64,000 bases of DNA, from contig NZ_JABFCN010000003.1 of assembly GCF_013087515.1 (NCBI RefSeq), positions 186,001-250,000 of the forward strand, in the 5' to 3' direction. Below the pieces are notes generated by a model, which made no database searches, was not told the DNA's origin, and saw only the letters and a list, made by a program, of their open reading frames with translations. Source of the DNA: Rhizobium sophorae (GTDB lineage: Bacteria > Pseudomonadota > Alphaproteobacteria > Rhizobiales > Rhizobiaceae). The position numbers and the translations under genes are program-made. Shown piece after piece: positions 26,226 to 35,333 of this stretch; position 1 is the first letter of the stretch; each line of letters begins with the position of its first letter.

Positions 26226-27233
26226 ATGACCACGATACGAGACGTAGCGCGCCTTGCGGGGGTTTCCATCTCGACCGTCTCGCTCGCGCTCAACAGCCCG
26301 AAGCGGGTCGGCGTCGAGACGCTCGACCGCATCCAGCGGGCGATAAAATCGACCGGTTACCGCATCGACCCGGTGGCCCAGACGCTGGCGCGCGGACGCA
26401 GCTCGCTGATCGGCTTCGTTTCGGCCAATCTCGGCAACATGTTCTTCGGCGACATCCGTCGAGAGATCGAGCACCAGGCGCTCGACCACGGTTATTTCGT
26501 CCTGATCGCCGACTCCTCCGGCAGGGCCGATCTCGAACGGGCGCTGCTGGAGCGGCTGGAAGCGCAGAAGATCGCCGGAATTGCGCTGGCGGCAAACGGG
26601 CACGGCGAGGAGTACGCGACGTTCCTGCGCGACTTCAAAACCCCGATCGTGATGTTCGACCAGAAGGTGGAAGGGGCGGAACGCGATTTTGTCGGTTCCG
26701 ACAACCCGCTTACCACCACCATCCTGACCGAACATCTGCTGCAGCTCGGCCACAGGCGCATCGGTTTCATCTCCGGGCCGAGCGGCCTGCACACTGCCGA
26801 CGAGCGCCTGAAGGGTTTCATGAACACAATGGCCGGCGCCGGTATGGACATCGATCCTTCGCTGGTGGTCGAAGGCGGCTACACCCGGACTGGCGGCCAT
26901 GCACAGGCGATGCGCCTCTTGACCCGCCGCGACCGGCCGACCGCCATCATCGGCGCCAACAACATGACCGGCCTAGCAGCACTTCAGGTCATGCAGGAGA
27001 TGGGCTTCCGCTGCCCTGACGACGTGTCGCTGGCGATGGTCGACGACGTGCCCTGGAGCAATGTCATCACGCCTCGCATCACCATGGTGGTGCAGGATGC
27101 GCAGAAGCTCGGGGAATTGGCGGCACAACGCCTCCTGGCAAGAATAGCAAGCCCCGAGGGCGCCGCCGCGCCGCCTGAAGATTTCATCCTGACGCCGAGA
27201 TTCGTACGCGGAGAATCGACCAGGCGGTTGTGA
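26226..27233 (+). CDS. LacI family repressor of the fucosidase locus
   Basis: A 335-residue LacI-family regulator: HTH at residues 3-23 (IRDVARLAGVSISTVSLAL), then hinge and effector-binding domain (GFVSANLGNMFFGD, TEHLLQLGHRRIGFISG). Divergent from the GH29/ABC operon, with identical GAACCGGTTC sites before each transcript, so it very probably represses both. No ribosome-binding site is visible before the ATG, as the operator fills that place; initiation may be weak or leaderless. The effector is presumably L-fucose or a derivative. Confidence 0.9.
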   Translation: MTTIRDVARLAGVSISTVSLALNSPKRVGVETLDRIQRAIKSTGYRIDPVAQTLARGRSSLIGFVSANLGNMFFGDIRREIEHQALDHGYFVLIADSSGRADLERALLERLEAQKIAGIALAANGHGEEYATFLRDFKTPIVMFDQKVEGAERDFVGSDNPLTTTILTEHLLQLGHRRIGFISGPSGLHTADERLKGFMNTMAGAGMDIDPSLVVEGGYTRTGGHAQAMRLLTRRDRPTAIIGANNMTGLAALQVMQEMGFRCPDDVSLAMVDDVPWSNVITPRITMVVQDAQKLGELAAQRLLARIASPEGAAAPPEDFILTPRFVRGESTRRL

Positions 27234-27341
27234 GTGCTTCCACCGGTCCTCACGCATATGCCAAACCGGTGTCGAGAGATGTAAGCGCAGTGCCTGACTC
27301 TCTCTCGTCGGCCCTTATCCATTGAAAGGCGGCAAAATTTG

Positions 27342-27355
27342 TCATACATGTGTGA
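27342..27355. promoter_or_regulatory. Near-palindrome upstream of GntR gene
   Basis: TCATACATGTGTGA is a 14-base inverted repeat centred on ACATGT with one mismatched pair. It lies about 55 bases before the GntR-type gene, the place where FadR-subfamily regulators often bind their own promoter. Confidence 0.45.
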
Positions 27356-27409
27356 TGAATCGTGAATTTCGCAATGCCGCGCGTTTGAACGGCATTCGGA
27401 TCAAGGCCG

Positions 27410-28159
27410 ATGCGGGGGTCAAGCGTGGCAATGCAGGTGAAGGATCGCAGCAAAGGCTCCGGGTCGCTGGTCTCACAGGTTGGCGAAAGCCTCCGGCAAG
27501 CCATATTGAGCGGCCAGTATTCCGCAGGCGACAAGCTTCCGAGCGAACACGAGCTGACCGAAACGCACAGCGTCAGCCGAACCGTCGTGCGTGAGGCGGT
27601 GGCAGCACTGCGCTCCGACGGGCTTGTCGAGGTGCGCCAGGGGGCCGGGATTTTCGTACTCGGCGCGGATCCGGCGCTTTCCGCGCGGAAAGTCGACAAG
27701 GCCCGCGTCGCCTCCGATCTTGAGGTCCTCGAGATCAGAACACCTGTCGAAATCGAGGCGGCGGGCCTAGCGGCCCTGCGCCGCTCGCCGGCACAGGAGG
27801 AAGCGATATTCGAATGTCATCGGAAAATCCTCCAGTGCATCGAGAGCGATCAATCCATTCGCGATGCGGATCTCGAGCTCCATGCCGCAATCGCCGAAGC
27901 CACGAACAATCCGCTGTTCAGGCAGTTCCTGGAATCGCAGGGCTCTGCGATCATCCCGCAGTCGAGGCTCGTCCCGGAATCGAGGACGGCCGAACAGACC
28001 GCCTATCGAAAGCTGATCCACAGGGAGCACGAGGCAATCGTCGTCGCCATCTCGGACAGGGACGAGCAGGCCGCCCGCAACGCCATGCGCGACCATCTGG
28101 TCGGCAGCCAGGCCAGGTACCGCAACCTGCTAAGAGATCTGCGAAGCTTTACGAGCTGA
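27410..28159 (+). CDS. GntR family regulator, FadR subfamily (FCD domain)
   Basis: A 249-residue regulator with an N-terminal winged HTH (PSEHELTETHSVSRTVVREA) and a C-terminal all-helical FCD domain. The metal/ligand residues expected for this subfamily are present (Asp in DADLELH, His in HREHEAIV and MRDHL). FadR-subfamily proteins usually control sugar acid or carboxylate catabolism. No such genes are directly attached, so its target is unknown. In-frame starts also exist at 27425 (GTG) and 27431 (ATG). Confidence 0.85.
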   Translation: MRGSSVAMQVKDRSKGSGSLVSQVGESLRQAILSGQYSAGDKLPSEHELTETHSVSRTVVREAVAALRSDGLVEVRQGAGIFVLGADPALSARKVDKARVASDLEVLEIRTPVEIEAAGLAALRRSPAQEEAIFECHRKILQCIESDQSIRDADLELHAAIAEATNNPLFRQFLESQGSAIIPQSRLVPESRTAEQTAYRKLIHREHEAIVVAISDRDEQAARNAMRDHLVGSQARYRNLLRDLRSFTS

Positions 28160-28365
28160 TATCTGATCCGGAATTACGTGGGAAGTCAGACCGATTATGT
28201 GAGCACCGCCGGCAGGCGCCGGATGTGGCTCGAGGCTCTTGGCGCAAGGCCGCCCCTCAGTGTCGCTGTTGGCGCGAATTGTCCGTTATTTGTCCGGCGC
28301 GCGCATTTTCCCCTGTCTTCAAATCGCCGAATATGACTTCATGATCAACCTGCATGGAGCAAAAA

Positions 28366-28932
28366 ATGTCCGGCCATGATACTGTCCTTCTCGTTATCGA
28401 CGCCCAAGAGTCCTTCCGACACCGCAATTATTGGGATGAAAACCTCGCTTCCGGCTATATCGATCGTCAGCAGGCTCTGATCGACGGCGCCGAAGCCGAT
28501 GGAATACCCATCATCCAGATCTTCCATGTCGATGAAAACGGTCCGTTCTCGGAAGCATCCGGGTTCGTCAGCACACTCGCCCCGCTCAGGATCGCGCCCA
28601 AGGCGACGTTCAGGAAGAACCGCCATAGCGCCCTGGTCGGTTCCGGTCTCGACGTGTGGCTGACCGAGAACGGCGTCCGCCGTATCCTCGTCTCCGGCAT
28701 CCGCACCGAACAGTGCTGCGAGACCACGACCCGCCACGCCTCGGATCTCGGCTATCAAGTCGACTATGTCGGTGAAGCGACCCTGACCTTTCCGATGACC
28801 GACGCCGCAGGACGCACCTGGAGCGCCAAGGAAATCCGGGACCGGACCGAACTGGTCCTGTCGGGCCGTTTCGCTCGGATCGCGACCGTCGAAGAGGCCC
28901 TGGCTGGGCGCGGAAAGTCGCTCGCCGCATGA
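28366..28932 (+). CDS. Isochorismatase-like cysteine hydrolase
   Basis: A 188-residue member of the isochorismatase/nicotinamidase superfamily. The catalytic triad is visible: Asp in LLVIDAQ, Lys in ATFRKNRHSAL and Cys in SGIRTEQCCETT. The start at 28366 is preferred because GGAG lies six bases upstream; an ATG at 28354 is in frame. It overlaps the next gene by ATGA. The actual amide or ester substrate cannot be told. Confidence 0.85.
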   Translation: MSGHDTVLLVIDAQESFRHRNYWDENLASGYIDRQQALIDGAEADGIPIIQIFHVDENGPFSEASGFVSTLAPLRIAPKATFRKNRHSALVGSGLDVWLTENGVRRILVSGIRTEQCCETTTRHASDLGYQVDYVGEATLTFPMTDAAGRTWSAKEIRDRTELVLSGRFARIATVEEALAGRGKSLAA

Positions 28933-29936
28933 CGGTCGCCGCGCAACCCTTCGATATTCCGGTCTTCGTCGTCGTGCCGCCGCGCGTGCTGCTGCTCGAC
29001 GTGGCCGGCCCGATCGAAGTGCTGCGCAAGGCGAACCTCGAACAGCCCACGGTGCGTTTTACCGTGACCTATATCGGCCCATCGGCGACGGTCGGCAGCT
29101 CGATCGGTCTTGCCGTTACGGGCGTCGCCGCGTTACCCGAGCGCTTGCCCGATTCCGCGCTTGTCGTCATTGCCGGCAGCGCCGATGCCCCGATGGATAA
29201 CAACCGCCCGTGGGACGAACAGGAACGCGCCGAGCAGGCCGCCATCGTCGCATGGCTGAAGCACGCCATTCTTCCGGGAATTCGTCTGGTCTCGATCTGC
29301 TCGGGCGCATTGCTCGCTGCCGAGGCCGGAATGCTCGACGGCTGCGAGTGCACCACGCATCACGGCTGTATGGAAGATCTGATCAGGCTCGCGCCCAGCG
29401 CGCGCGTCCGAGACAACCGGCTCTATGTCGAGGACGGAGACCGCCTCACCAGCGCCGGCATCACCGCCGGCATAGACCTCATGTTGCACATCGTTGCCGA
29501 AGCAGCAGGACATGCCTGCGCGCTTGCGGTGGCGCGATATCTTGTCGTCTATCTCAGGCGCGGCGGCTCGGATCCGCAGCTTTCGCCCTGGCTTGAAGGC
29601 CGCAACCATATTCACCCGGTCATTCACCGTGCGCAGGATGCGGTGGTCGCCAACCCCACTCAGGACTGGTCGGTGGCGTCCCTTGCCCGCCTCAGCGGTG
29701 CCAGCCCGCGCAACCTTTCACGACTGTTCAACGAACAGACGGGCATGAGCGTTACGGATTTCGTCAACCTTATGCGGGTCGCTCTCGCCCGCGAGATGCT
29801 CTCCGGTTCACGGATGGACATGGAGGCCGTCGCGATGCGCGCCGGCTTCGGCTCGGCGCGGCAGCTCCGCCGCGCCTGGAACCGTCTGAATGACGGCCCG
29901 CCGAGCGCGGCACGGTCAACGCTGCCCGTCGGTTGA
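28929..29936 (+). CDS. GlxA-type transcriptional regulator (GATase1-like domain plus AraC HTH)
   Basis: A 335-residue protein with an N-terminal DJ-1/PfpI-like domain (residues 10-195, including the nucleophile-elbow-like SICSGALLAAEAGML) and a C-terminal AraC double HTH (about 220-320, VASLARLSGASPRNLSRLF and MRAGFGSARQLRRAW). Such regulators often control the hydrolase with which they are paired. The ATGA overlap with the cysteine hydrolase gene means the two are co-translated, so the regulator probably responds to that enzyme's substrate or product. Confidence 0.87.
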   Translation: MTVAAQPFDIPVFVVVPPRVLLLDVAGPIEVLRKANLEQPTVRFTVTYIGPSATVGSSIGLAVTGVAALPERLPDSALVVIAGSADAPMDNNRPWDEQERAEQAAIVAWLKHAILPGIRLVSICSGALLAAEAGMLDGCECTTHHGCMEDLIRLAPSARVRDNRLYVEDGDRLTSAGITAGIDLMLHIVAEAAGHACALAVARYLVVYLRRGGSDPQLSPWLEGRNHIHPVIHRAQDAVVANPTQDWSVASLARLSGASPRNLSRLFNEQTGMSVTDFVNLMRVALAREMLSGSRMDMEAVAMRAGFGSARQLRRAWNRLNDGPPSAARSTLPVG

Positions 29937-30295
29937 TAGACTGCTCGCCGCCGGTCACCAGATCGCGATGACGATCGCGGACATATTGTCTCGCACTTTT
30001 CACGTTGAAGCACTCGCCGCGATGGCTTGATGCTGCATGCTCGGAAAGAGATCCGTCTGGGACAGACATCTGTGGAAGGCACGGCGCATCTGGCTTAAGA
30101 AATGACTGCGCGCCCGTTGCGTCCAGTCGCTCCAGCGATGGGGGATGCATCGATGGAATTCGACGGGCTGCTGACCCATCCGCGACTGAAAGCTAGTTGA
30201 AAGCTTCGACGTCATAGGAAGGGGCAGCATCGTGGAGGAGACACGGGTCAAGGTGGCGAGGCGACGATGCTAGCAAACCACCGGAGGAGATTTCC
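29937..30295. other. Intergenic region upstream of the SsuA/TauA-type importer
   Basis: About 360 bases without a convincing gene. The last bases carry a good ribosome-binding site (GGAGGAG) for the gene at 30296. I see a short direct repeat (TGAAAGCT, twice near 30185-30205) but no clear terminator or operator. Confidence 0.4.
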
Positions 30296-31309
30296 ATGCG
30301 TTCTTCACGCAGCCTTTTTCACACCGTCGCTTTTTCGACGCTTCTCGCCGCAGCACCTTTCGCGACCAGCGCCGCACATGCGGCCGATAAGATCACCATC
30401 ATGGTCGGCGGTTATGAGAAGCAGATCTATCTGCCCGCCAAGCTTGCCGAATCGCTCGGATACTTCAAAGACGAGGGTCTCGACGTCGAGCTGCTGAACG
30501 AAGCTGCCGGCGTCGATGCCGAAAATCAGCTTCTGGCCGGCGCCGTCCAGGGCGTGGTCGGCTTCTACGACCACTGTGTGGACCTGCAGGCCAAAGGCAA
30601 ATTCGTCGAATCCATCGTCCAGTTCAGCCAGGCGCCGGGCGAAGTCGAGATGGTTTCGAGCAAGTATCCTGACATCAAATCGCCGGCCGACTTCAAAGGT
30701 AAGACCCTCGGCGTCACCGGTCTCGGCTCGTCCACCAACTTCCTGACCCTCTTCATGGCCTCGAAGGCCGGGCTGAAGCCCGGCGACGTCGTGACGGTTC
30801 CGGTCGGCGCCGGCGGCACCTTCATCGCTGCCATGCAACAGGATCAGATCCAGGCCGGCATGACGACCGAGCCGACGATCTCGCGCATGATCAAGACCGG
30901 CGAGGCGAGCGTGCTCGTCGACATGCGCACGGTCGAGTCGACCCGTCAGGCGCTCGGCGGCACCTATCCGGCCGCCTCGCTCTACATGGAAGCCTCCTGG
31001 GTCGACGCGCACAAGGAAGAGGCACAGAAGCTCGCCAACGCCTTCGTCAAGACGTTGCGCTACATCAACACGCATTCGTCCGCCGAGATCGCGGACAAGA
31101 TGCCGAAGGACTTCTACGTCGGCGACAAGGACGGCTACATCAAGGCTCTCGACGACGGCAAGGGCATGTTCACACCGGATGGCGTCATGCCGGAAGACGG
31201 TCCGAAGACCGTGCTTGCCGTGCTCTCGGAGTTCTCCAAGAACGTCAAGGGCAAGCAGATCGACCTTTCCAAGACCTACACGACGGAATTCGTCAAGAAC
31301 GTCAAGTAA
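30296..31309 (+). CDS. ABC transporter substrate-binding protein, SsuA/TauA/ThiY type
   Basis: A 337-residue periplasmic protein with a signal peptide (cleavage after AHA near residue 29). It has the NMT1-like fold of nitrate/sulfonate/taurine binding proteins (GGYEKQIYLPAKLAESLGYFKDEGLDVEL). It opens a three-gene operon with its ATPase and permease. The ligand cannot be decided between sulfonates, pyrimidine precursors and related compounds; no desulfonation gene is adjacent. Confidence 0.87.
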   Translation: MRSSRSLFHTVAFSTLLAAAPFATSAAHAADKITIMVGGYEKQIYLPAKLAESLGYFKDEGLDVELLNEAAGVDAENQLLAGAVQGVVGFYDHCVDLQAKGKFVESIVQFSQAPGEVEMVSSKYPDIKSPADFKGKTLGVTGLGSSTNFLTLFMASKAGLKPGDVVTVPVGAGGTFIAAMQQDQIQAGMTTEPTISRMIKTGEASVLVDMRTVESTRQALGGTYPAASLYMEASWVDAHKEEAQKLANAFVKTLRYINTHSSAEIADKMPKDFYVGDKDGYIKALDDGKGMFTPDGVMPEDGPKTVLAVLSEFSKNVKGKQIDLSKTYTTEFVKNVK

Positions 31310-31376
31310 GGCGTCGCATCCCGATCGATCCATGGGCATTGCGTGCACGCGCCCAAAGCACGCCTCAGGTATCATC

Positions 31377-32195
31377 ATGCAAAATGACAAGAACCAGATC
31401 CCGGCGATCGAGCTGATCAACGTCAGCCGCCGCTTCGTCTCACCCACCGGCAAGTCCCTTACGGCCTTGCGCGATTTCAACATGACAGTCGCCCGCGGAG
31501 AGTTCGTCGCCGTCGTCGGCCCCACCGGATGCGGCAAATCGACGACGCTCAACCTCGTGACGGGTCTCGCACGCCCGAGCGCCGGTGAAGTGCGGTTGAT
31601 GGGCGGTCCGATCACCGGCATTGACCCGCGTGTCGGCTTCGCGTTCCAGACCGACGCGCTCTTTCCCTGGAAGAACGTCATCGACAACGTCATGGCCGGT
31701 CCGCTGTTTCGGGGCAAGTCGCGCACTGAAGCGGAAAAGAGCGCACGCGACTGGTTGGCCCGTGTCGGCCTTTCGAAGTTTGTCCATCACTATCCCCACC
31801 AGCTTTCCGGCGGCATGCGCAAGCGCGTCTCACTGGCACAGACCTTCATCAATGAGCCGGAAATCCTGCTGATGGACGAGCCGTTTTCGGCCCTCGACGT
31901 GCAGACCCGCACGGTCATGCATGAAGAACTCTTGAAGCTGTGGGCGGAGCGCAAGGCCTCGGTGGTGTTCGTGACCCACGACCTCGAAGAGGCTGTCGCC
32001 CTTGCCGACAAGGTCTATGTGCTGACCGCCGGCCCCGCGACGGTAAAGTCGGTCTACACGATCGATCTCCCCCGTCCGCGCGTCGTGTCGGAGATCCGCT
32101 ACGAGCAGAACTTCATCGACTATTGCAAGACGATCTGGGAGGACCTCCGCGAGGAAGTCGAGACCAGCTACCGCCGCGCAAGCGAAGCGGCCTGA
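31377..32195 (+). CDS. ABC transporter ATP-binding protein, SsuB/TauB type
   Basis: A 272-residue ATPase with Walker A GPTGCGKST, signature LSGGMRKRVSLAQ, Walker B ILLMDEPFSALD and the H-loop VTHDLEEAV. The start at 31377 (MQNDKNQIPAIEL) puts the first beta-strand at the usual place; 31332 is an in-frame alternative. Partner of the binding protein and permease on either side. Confidence 0.9.
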   Translation: MQNDKNQIPAIELINVSRRFVSPTGKSLTALRDFNMTVARGEFVAVVGPTGCGKSTTLNLVTGLARPSAGEVRLMGGPITGIDPRVGFAFQTDALFPWKNVIDNVMAGPLFRGKSRTEAEKSARDWLARVGLSKFVHHYPHQLSGGMRKRVSLAQTFINEPEILLMDEPFSALDVQTRTVMHEELLKLWAERKASVVFVTHDLEEAVALADKVYVLTAGPATVKSVYTIDLPRPRVVSEIRYEQNFIDYCKTIWEDLREEVETSYRRASEAA

Positions 32196-32206
32196 GGGAG
32201 GATATC

Positions 32207-33088
32207 ATGGCACACATTACACTTGAGGCCGGTTCGGCCACCATGTTTCGGCCGGGCACGTCGGACACGGAAATCGAGGCATCGGCGCTGAAGGCAATGC
32301 GCCGGCGCAAGACGCTGGTGCGCTTTTGGCAGATCGCTATCCTGGTCTTCGTGATCGGCATGTGGGAGCTGTCTTCCAACATGCAATGGATCGATCCGTT
32401 CTTCTATTCGAGCCCGAGCGGCGTCGTTCAGCGCCTCTACGAATGGGCAACCGAAGGCACCACGGAAGGTTCGCTCTGGTATAATCTATGGGTGACGATG
32501 GAGGAGGCCTTGATCGGCTTCTTCGCGGGTTCGATCACCGGCGTCTTCGTCGGCATCGGTCTTGGCCGCAACCGCTTCCTGTCGGACATCTTCTCCGTCT
32601 ATATCAAGGCGATCAACTCGATACCGCGCGTCGTTCTTGCCCCCATCTTCATCATGATCATGGGTCTCGGCCTGCCCTCCAAGGTTGCTCTCGCCTTCAT
32701 CATGGTGTTCTTCGTCGTCTTTGCAAACGCCTTCCAGGGCGTGCGCGAGGCCGACCGCAATATGATCGCCAATGCCCGCATTCTCGGCGCCTCGGACTGG
32801 CAGGTCACCCGCACGGTGGTCATCCCGTCGGCGATGAGCTGGATCTTCGCCAGTCTGCACGTGTCCTTCGGTTTCGCGATCATCGGCGCAATCGTCGGCG
32901 AATTCGTCGGCGCCCGCTTCGGGATCGGCCAGCTCATCTCGATCGCCAAGGGTACGTTCGATGCCGCCGGCATGTTCGCGGCAATCCTCCTCGTCATGGT
33001 CGTCACGCTTTTTGCCGAATACATCATGACATTGATCGAGAACCGCCTGGCGAAATGGCGTCCGCAGCAGCACCTCGATACCCAGTGA
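32207..33088 (+). CDS. ABC transporter permease, SsuC/TauC type
   Basis: A 293-residue inner-membrane permease with six predicted segments. The first is near residue 43 (IAILVFVIGMWELSS), and the loop EADRNMIANARILGASDW contacts the ATPase. The start at 32207 follows GGGAGG and lies 11 bases after the ATPase stop. Last gene of the operon; a hairpin follows. Confidence 0.9.
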   Translation: MAHITLEAGSATMFRPGTSDTEIEASALKAMRRRKTLVRFWQIAILVFVIGMWELSSNMQWIDPFFYSSPSGVVQRLYEWATEGTTEGSLWYNLWVTMEEALIGFFAGSITGVFVGIGLGRNRFLSDIFSVYIKAINSIPRVVLAPIFIMIMGLGLPSKVALAFIMVFFVVFANAFQGVREADRNMIANARILGASDWQVTRTVVIPSAMSWIFASLHVSFGFAIIGAIVGEFVGARFGIGQLISIAKGTFDAAGMFAAILLVMVVTLFAEYIMTLIENRLAKWRPQQHLDTQ

Positions 33089-33111
33089 TCAAATCAACCT
33101 CTTCCCAAAGC

Positions 33112-33135
33112 AGGCCGGGCGCCCATGTCCGGCCT
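33112..33135. terminator. Hairpin between convergent ABC and two-component genes
   Basis: A perfect 7-bp stem (AGGCCGG / CCGGCCT) with a 10-base loop, followed by TCCTTCATTTG. It lies between the stop of the permease gene and the stop of the sensor kinase gene and could end transcripts from either side. Confidence 0.5.
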
Positions 33136-33158
33136 TCCTTCATTTGATGCACTTGGGT

Positions 33159-34559
33159 CTAAGCGAGCGGAAGCCGGACCGTCACGACGAGCCCACCGCC
33201 TTCCGCATCTTCGAGTGAGACTGAACCTCCAGCGCCTTCGACAACCTCCCGAACGATCGCAAGCCCCAGACCGCTCCCCTCGGCTTCGGTCCCCATGATC
33301 CGGTAGAATCGCTCGAAAACCTGCTCGCGCTCGCCGCTCGGAATACCCGGCCCGTTATCCTCGACGGTCACCACGGCGTTGCCATCCGCCTGCCCGACTG
33401 CGACGGTCACCCGTCCATTCGGGCGGGTGTAGCGGATCGCATTGTCTATGAGGTTGACCAGCATCTCGCGCAACATCGTCGCGTCGCCGTCGACAATGAC
33501 CGGGCGGACGGCTTCCAGGCCGACGTCGATGTTGCGCCTCAGCGCCTCTTCGGCATGTGCTTCCAGGATCTCGCGGGCAGCCTTGCTAAGGTCGGTCGCA
33601 TCGCTGCGCGGGCGCCGGCTTCCGGGCTCGGCCCGCGACAAGGTAAGCAGCTGGCTGGCGAGACGCGAAATCTGCTTCGTGCTGGTGCGAAGGGCGAAAA
33701 GCGCCTCGTCGCGGCGAGCCGCATCGGCTTCGCGGGCCGCCACGCTCGCCTGCGTCGAAATCAGCGCCAGGGGGGTTCGCAGTTGATGCGCAGCATTCGA
33801 TACGAACCGTCGCTGTGCGGCCATCTGGTTCTGGACGCGCTCCATGTAGTCGTTCAGGGCGTGAACGAGCGGCTGCAGCTCGCTCTGCACCATCTCCGGC
33901 GGCAGCGGATCGAGACGGTTGCGCCCGCGCTGGCGCAGGGCATCCCGCAGTCTCAGCGCAGGTGCCAGGCCCCGCTGAAGGCCGAGGATGGTCACCAGGC
34001 TTGCGACGAAGACAAGCACGAACTGCTTCGAAAAGTCTGAGAGCCACAATTGCCTTCGCATCGCATACTGGCTGTTATGCGTAACGGCGACGGTGACGGA
34101 GATCGTGCCGTCATCGGGAAGGCCGACGACAGGATGGTCGAGCATCAGGACGCGCACATCGGCACCATGGAACGTGCGATCCTCACCGGTGCGCTGGACG
34201 GCCGGCAACGGCAAGTCGGGAAAGCCGCTGAGCAAACTGCCCCATGCGGTGATGACCTGATAGGATACCCGGTCGCCGAAGCCCGTATCAAACATCTCCA
34301 GCGCGGAAGGCGGCACATCCACCTGAACATTGCCGCCCTCGTCGACGCGGACGGCTTCGGCAATGACGCGCGTCGAGGCCAGAAGTGTTCGATCCGTCAC
34401 CAGCTTTGCTGTGGCATCCGCCGTCCAGAAGCTGTCGTAAAGATTGAAGCCGATCGCCCCGCACAGCGTCAGCAGCACCCAGCAGAGCAGTTGCGCCCTC
34501 AGGCTCTGGCTGAGCCGCGCGATCGTCGCACCCACCTTTGTGACGAGGCTACTGGACAT
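33159..34559 (-). CDS. Sensor histidine kinase, TctE/QseC-like
   Basis: A 466-residue membrane kinase. It has TM1 at about 22-40, a periplasmic sensor of about 130 residues, TM2 at about 176-194 and HAMP. The H-box SNAAHQLRTPLALI carries the phospho-acceptor His258; the N-box (LIDNAIRYT), G1 (DNGPGIP) and G2 (GSGLGLAI) boxes are intact. The start at 34559 overlaps the stop of the response regulator gene by 11 bases. The architecture is that of kinases controlling tricarboxylate or other carboxylate uptake, but no such transporter is in the window. Confidence 0.88.
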   Translation of the reverse strand: MSSSLVTKVGATIARLSQSLRAQLLCWVLLTLCGAIGFNLYDSFWTADATAKLVTDRTLLASTRVIAEAVRVDEGGNVQVDVPPSALEMFDTGFGDRVSYQVITAWGSLLSGFPDLPLPAVQRTGEDRTFHGADVRVLMLDHPVVGLPDDGTISVTVAVTHNSQYAMRRQLWLSDFSKQFVLVFVASLVTILGLQRGLAPALRLRDALRQRGRNRLDPLPPEMVQSELQPLVHALNDYMERVQNQMAAQRRFVSNAAHQLRTPLALISTQASVAAREADAARRDEALFALRTSTKQISRLASQLLTLSRAEPGSRRPRSDATDLSKAAREILEAHAEEALRRNIDVGLEAVRPVIVDGDATMLREMLVNLIDNAIRYTRPNGRVTVAVGQADGNAVVTVEDNGPGIPSGEREQVFERFYRIMGTEAEGSGLGLAIVREVVEGAGGSVSLEDAEGGGLVVTVRLPLA

Positions 34560-35217
34560 GTCTGAGGAGATAACCAAGTCCGCGCAACGTGGCAATTTGA
34601 ACCGAACTGCTCTCGAGTTTCTTTCGCAGCCTGTGGACGTAGATTTCGATGGCACTCGGATCCGCCTCGTCGTCGAAACCGAACACGCTTTCAGAAAGGG
34701 CGGCTTTCGAGATGGTGTTGCCGAGCTTCATCACAAGCTGTTCAAGAACGGCATATTCGCGCGGCGTCAATTGCAACGGCTCGCCTGCGACGAAAAACTG
34801 CCGCGTCCCGCCGGAGAAGCGCAGGTTGCCGACGGTAATCTCGGACGATGCCCGGTCTTGTCCGCGGCGGACCACTGCACGAATCCTTGCTTCGAGCTCG
34901 GCTATTTCGAAGGGTTTGGCGAGATAGTCGTCGGCGCCGCTATCAAGCCCTGCTACACGGCCGTCCAGGCTCGCATTGGCGGTCAAGATAATAACCGGCA
35001 GCTTGTTTCCGGACTGCCGCAATCGCTTCAAAAGCGTCAATCCGTCAAGCTTGGGCAACGCCAAGTCGAGGATCATCGCCGAATACTCCGCCACCTTGAG
35101 CATATGCTCCGCGTCCTCGCCGTCATGGGCAATGTCGATAGCGTATTGCGCCTGTCGCAGGGCTTTACCCAGCCAGGCCGCCAAATCCTTGTTGTCCTCC
35201 ACCACAAGCAGTCGCAT
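34549..35217 (-). CDS. Response regulator, OmpR/PhoB family (TctD-like)
   Basis: A 222-residue regulator with a receiver domain (acidic pair Glu7-Asp8, phosphorylated Asp51 in AMILDLALPKLDG, Lys in YLAKPFE) and a winged-helix output domain (LQLTPREYAVLEQL, AIEIYVHRLRKKL). Encoded directly upstream of, and overlapping, its kinase. Targets are not evident; the convergent ABC importer is not on the same transcript. Confidence 0.9.
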   Translation of the reverse strand: MRLLVVEDNKDLAAWLGKALRQAQYAIDIAHDGEDAEHMLKVAEYSAMILDLALPKLDGLTLLKRLRQSGNKLPVIILTANASLDGRVAGLDSGADDYLAKPFEIAELEARIRAVVRRGQDRASSEITVGNLRFSGGTRQFFVAGEPLQLTPREYAVLEQLVMKLGNTISKAALSESVFGFDDEADPSAIEIYVHRLRKKLESSSVQIATLRGLGYLLRHVQ

Positions 35218-35333
35218 CCGACCTCCTTAGCATGTGCAGGCGGCCTGGCGGAAGCGCGACACGGTTTCCACAGCTGATGCTTGGCCTCTGTTCCCGACCG
35301 AAGCAGAAAGAGATGCTATCACCTGCGATCGCC

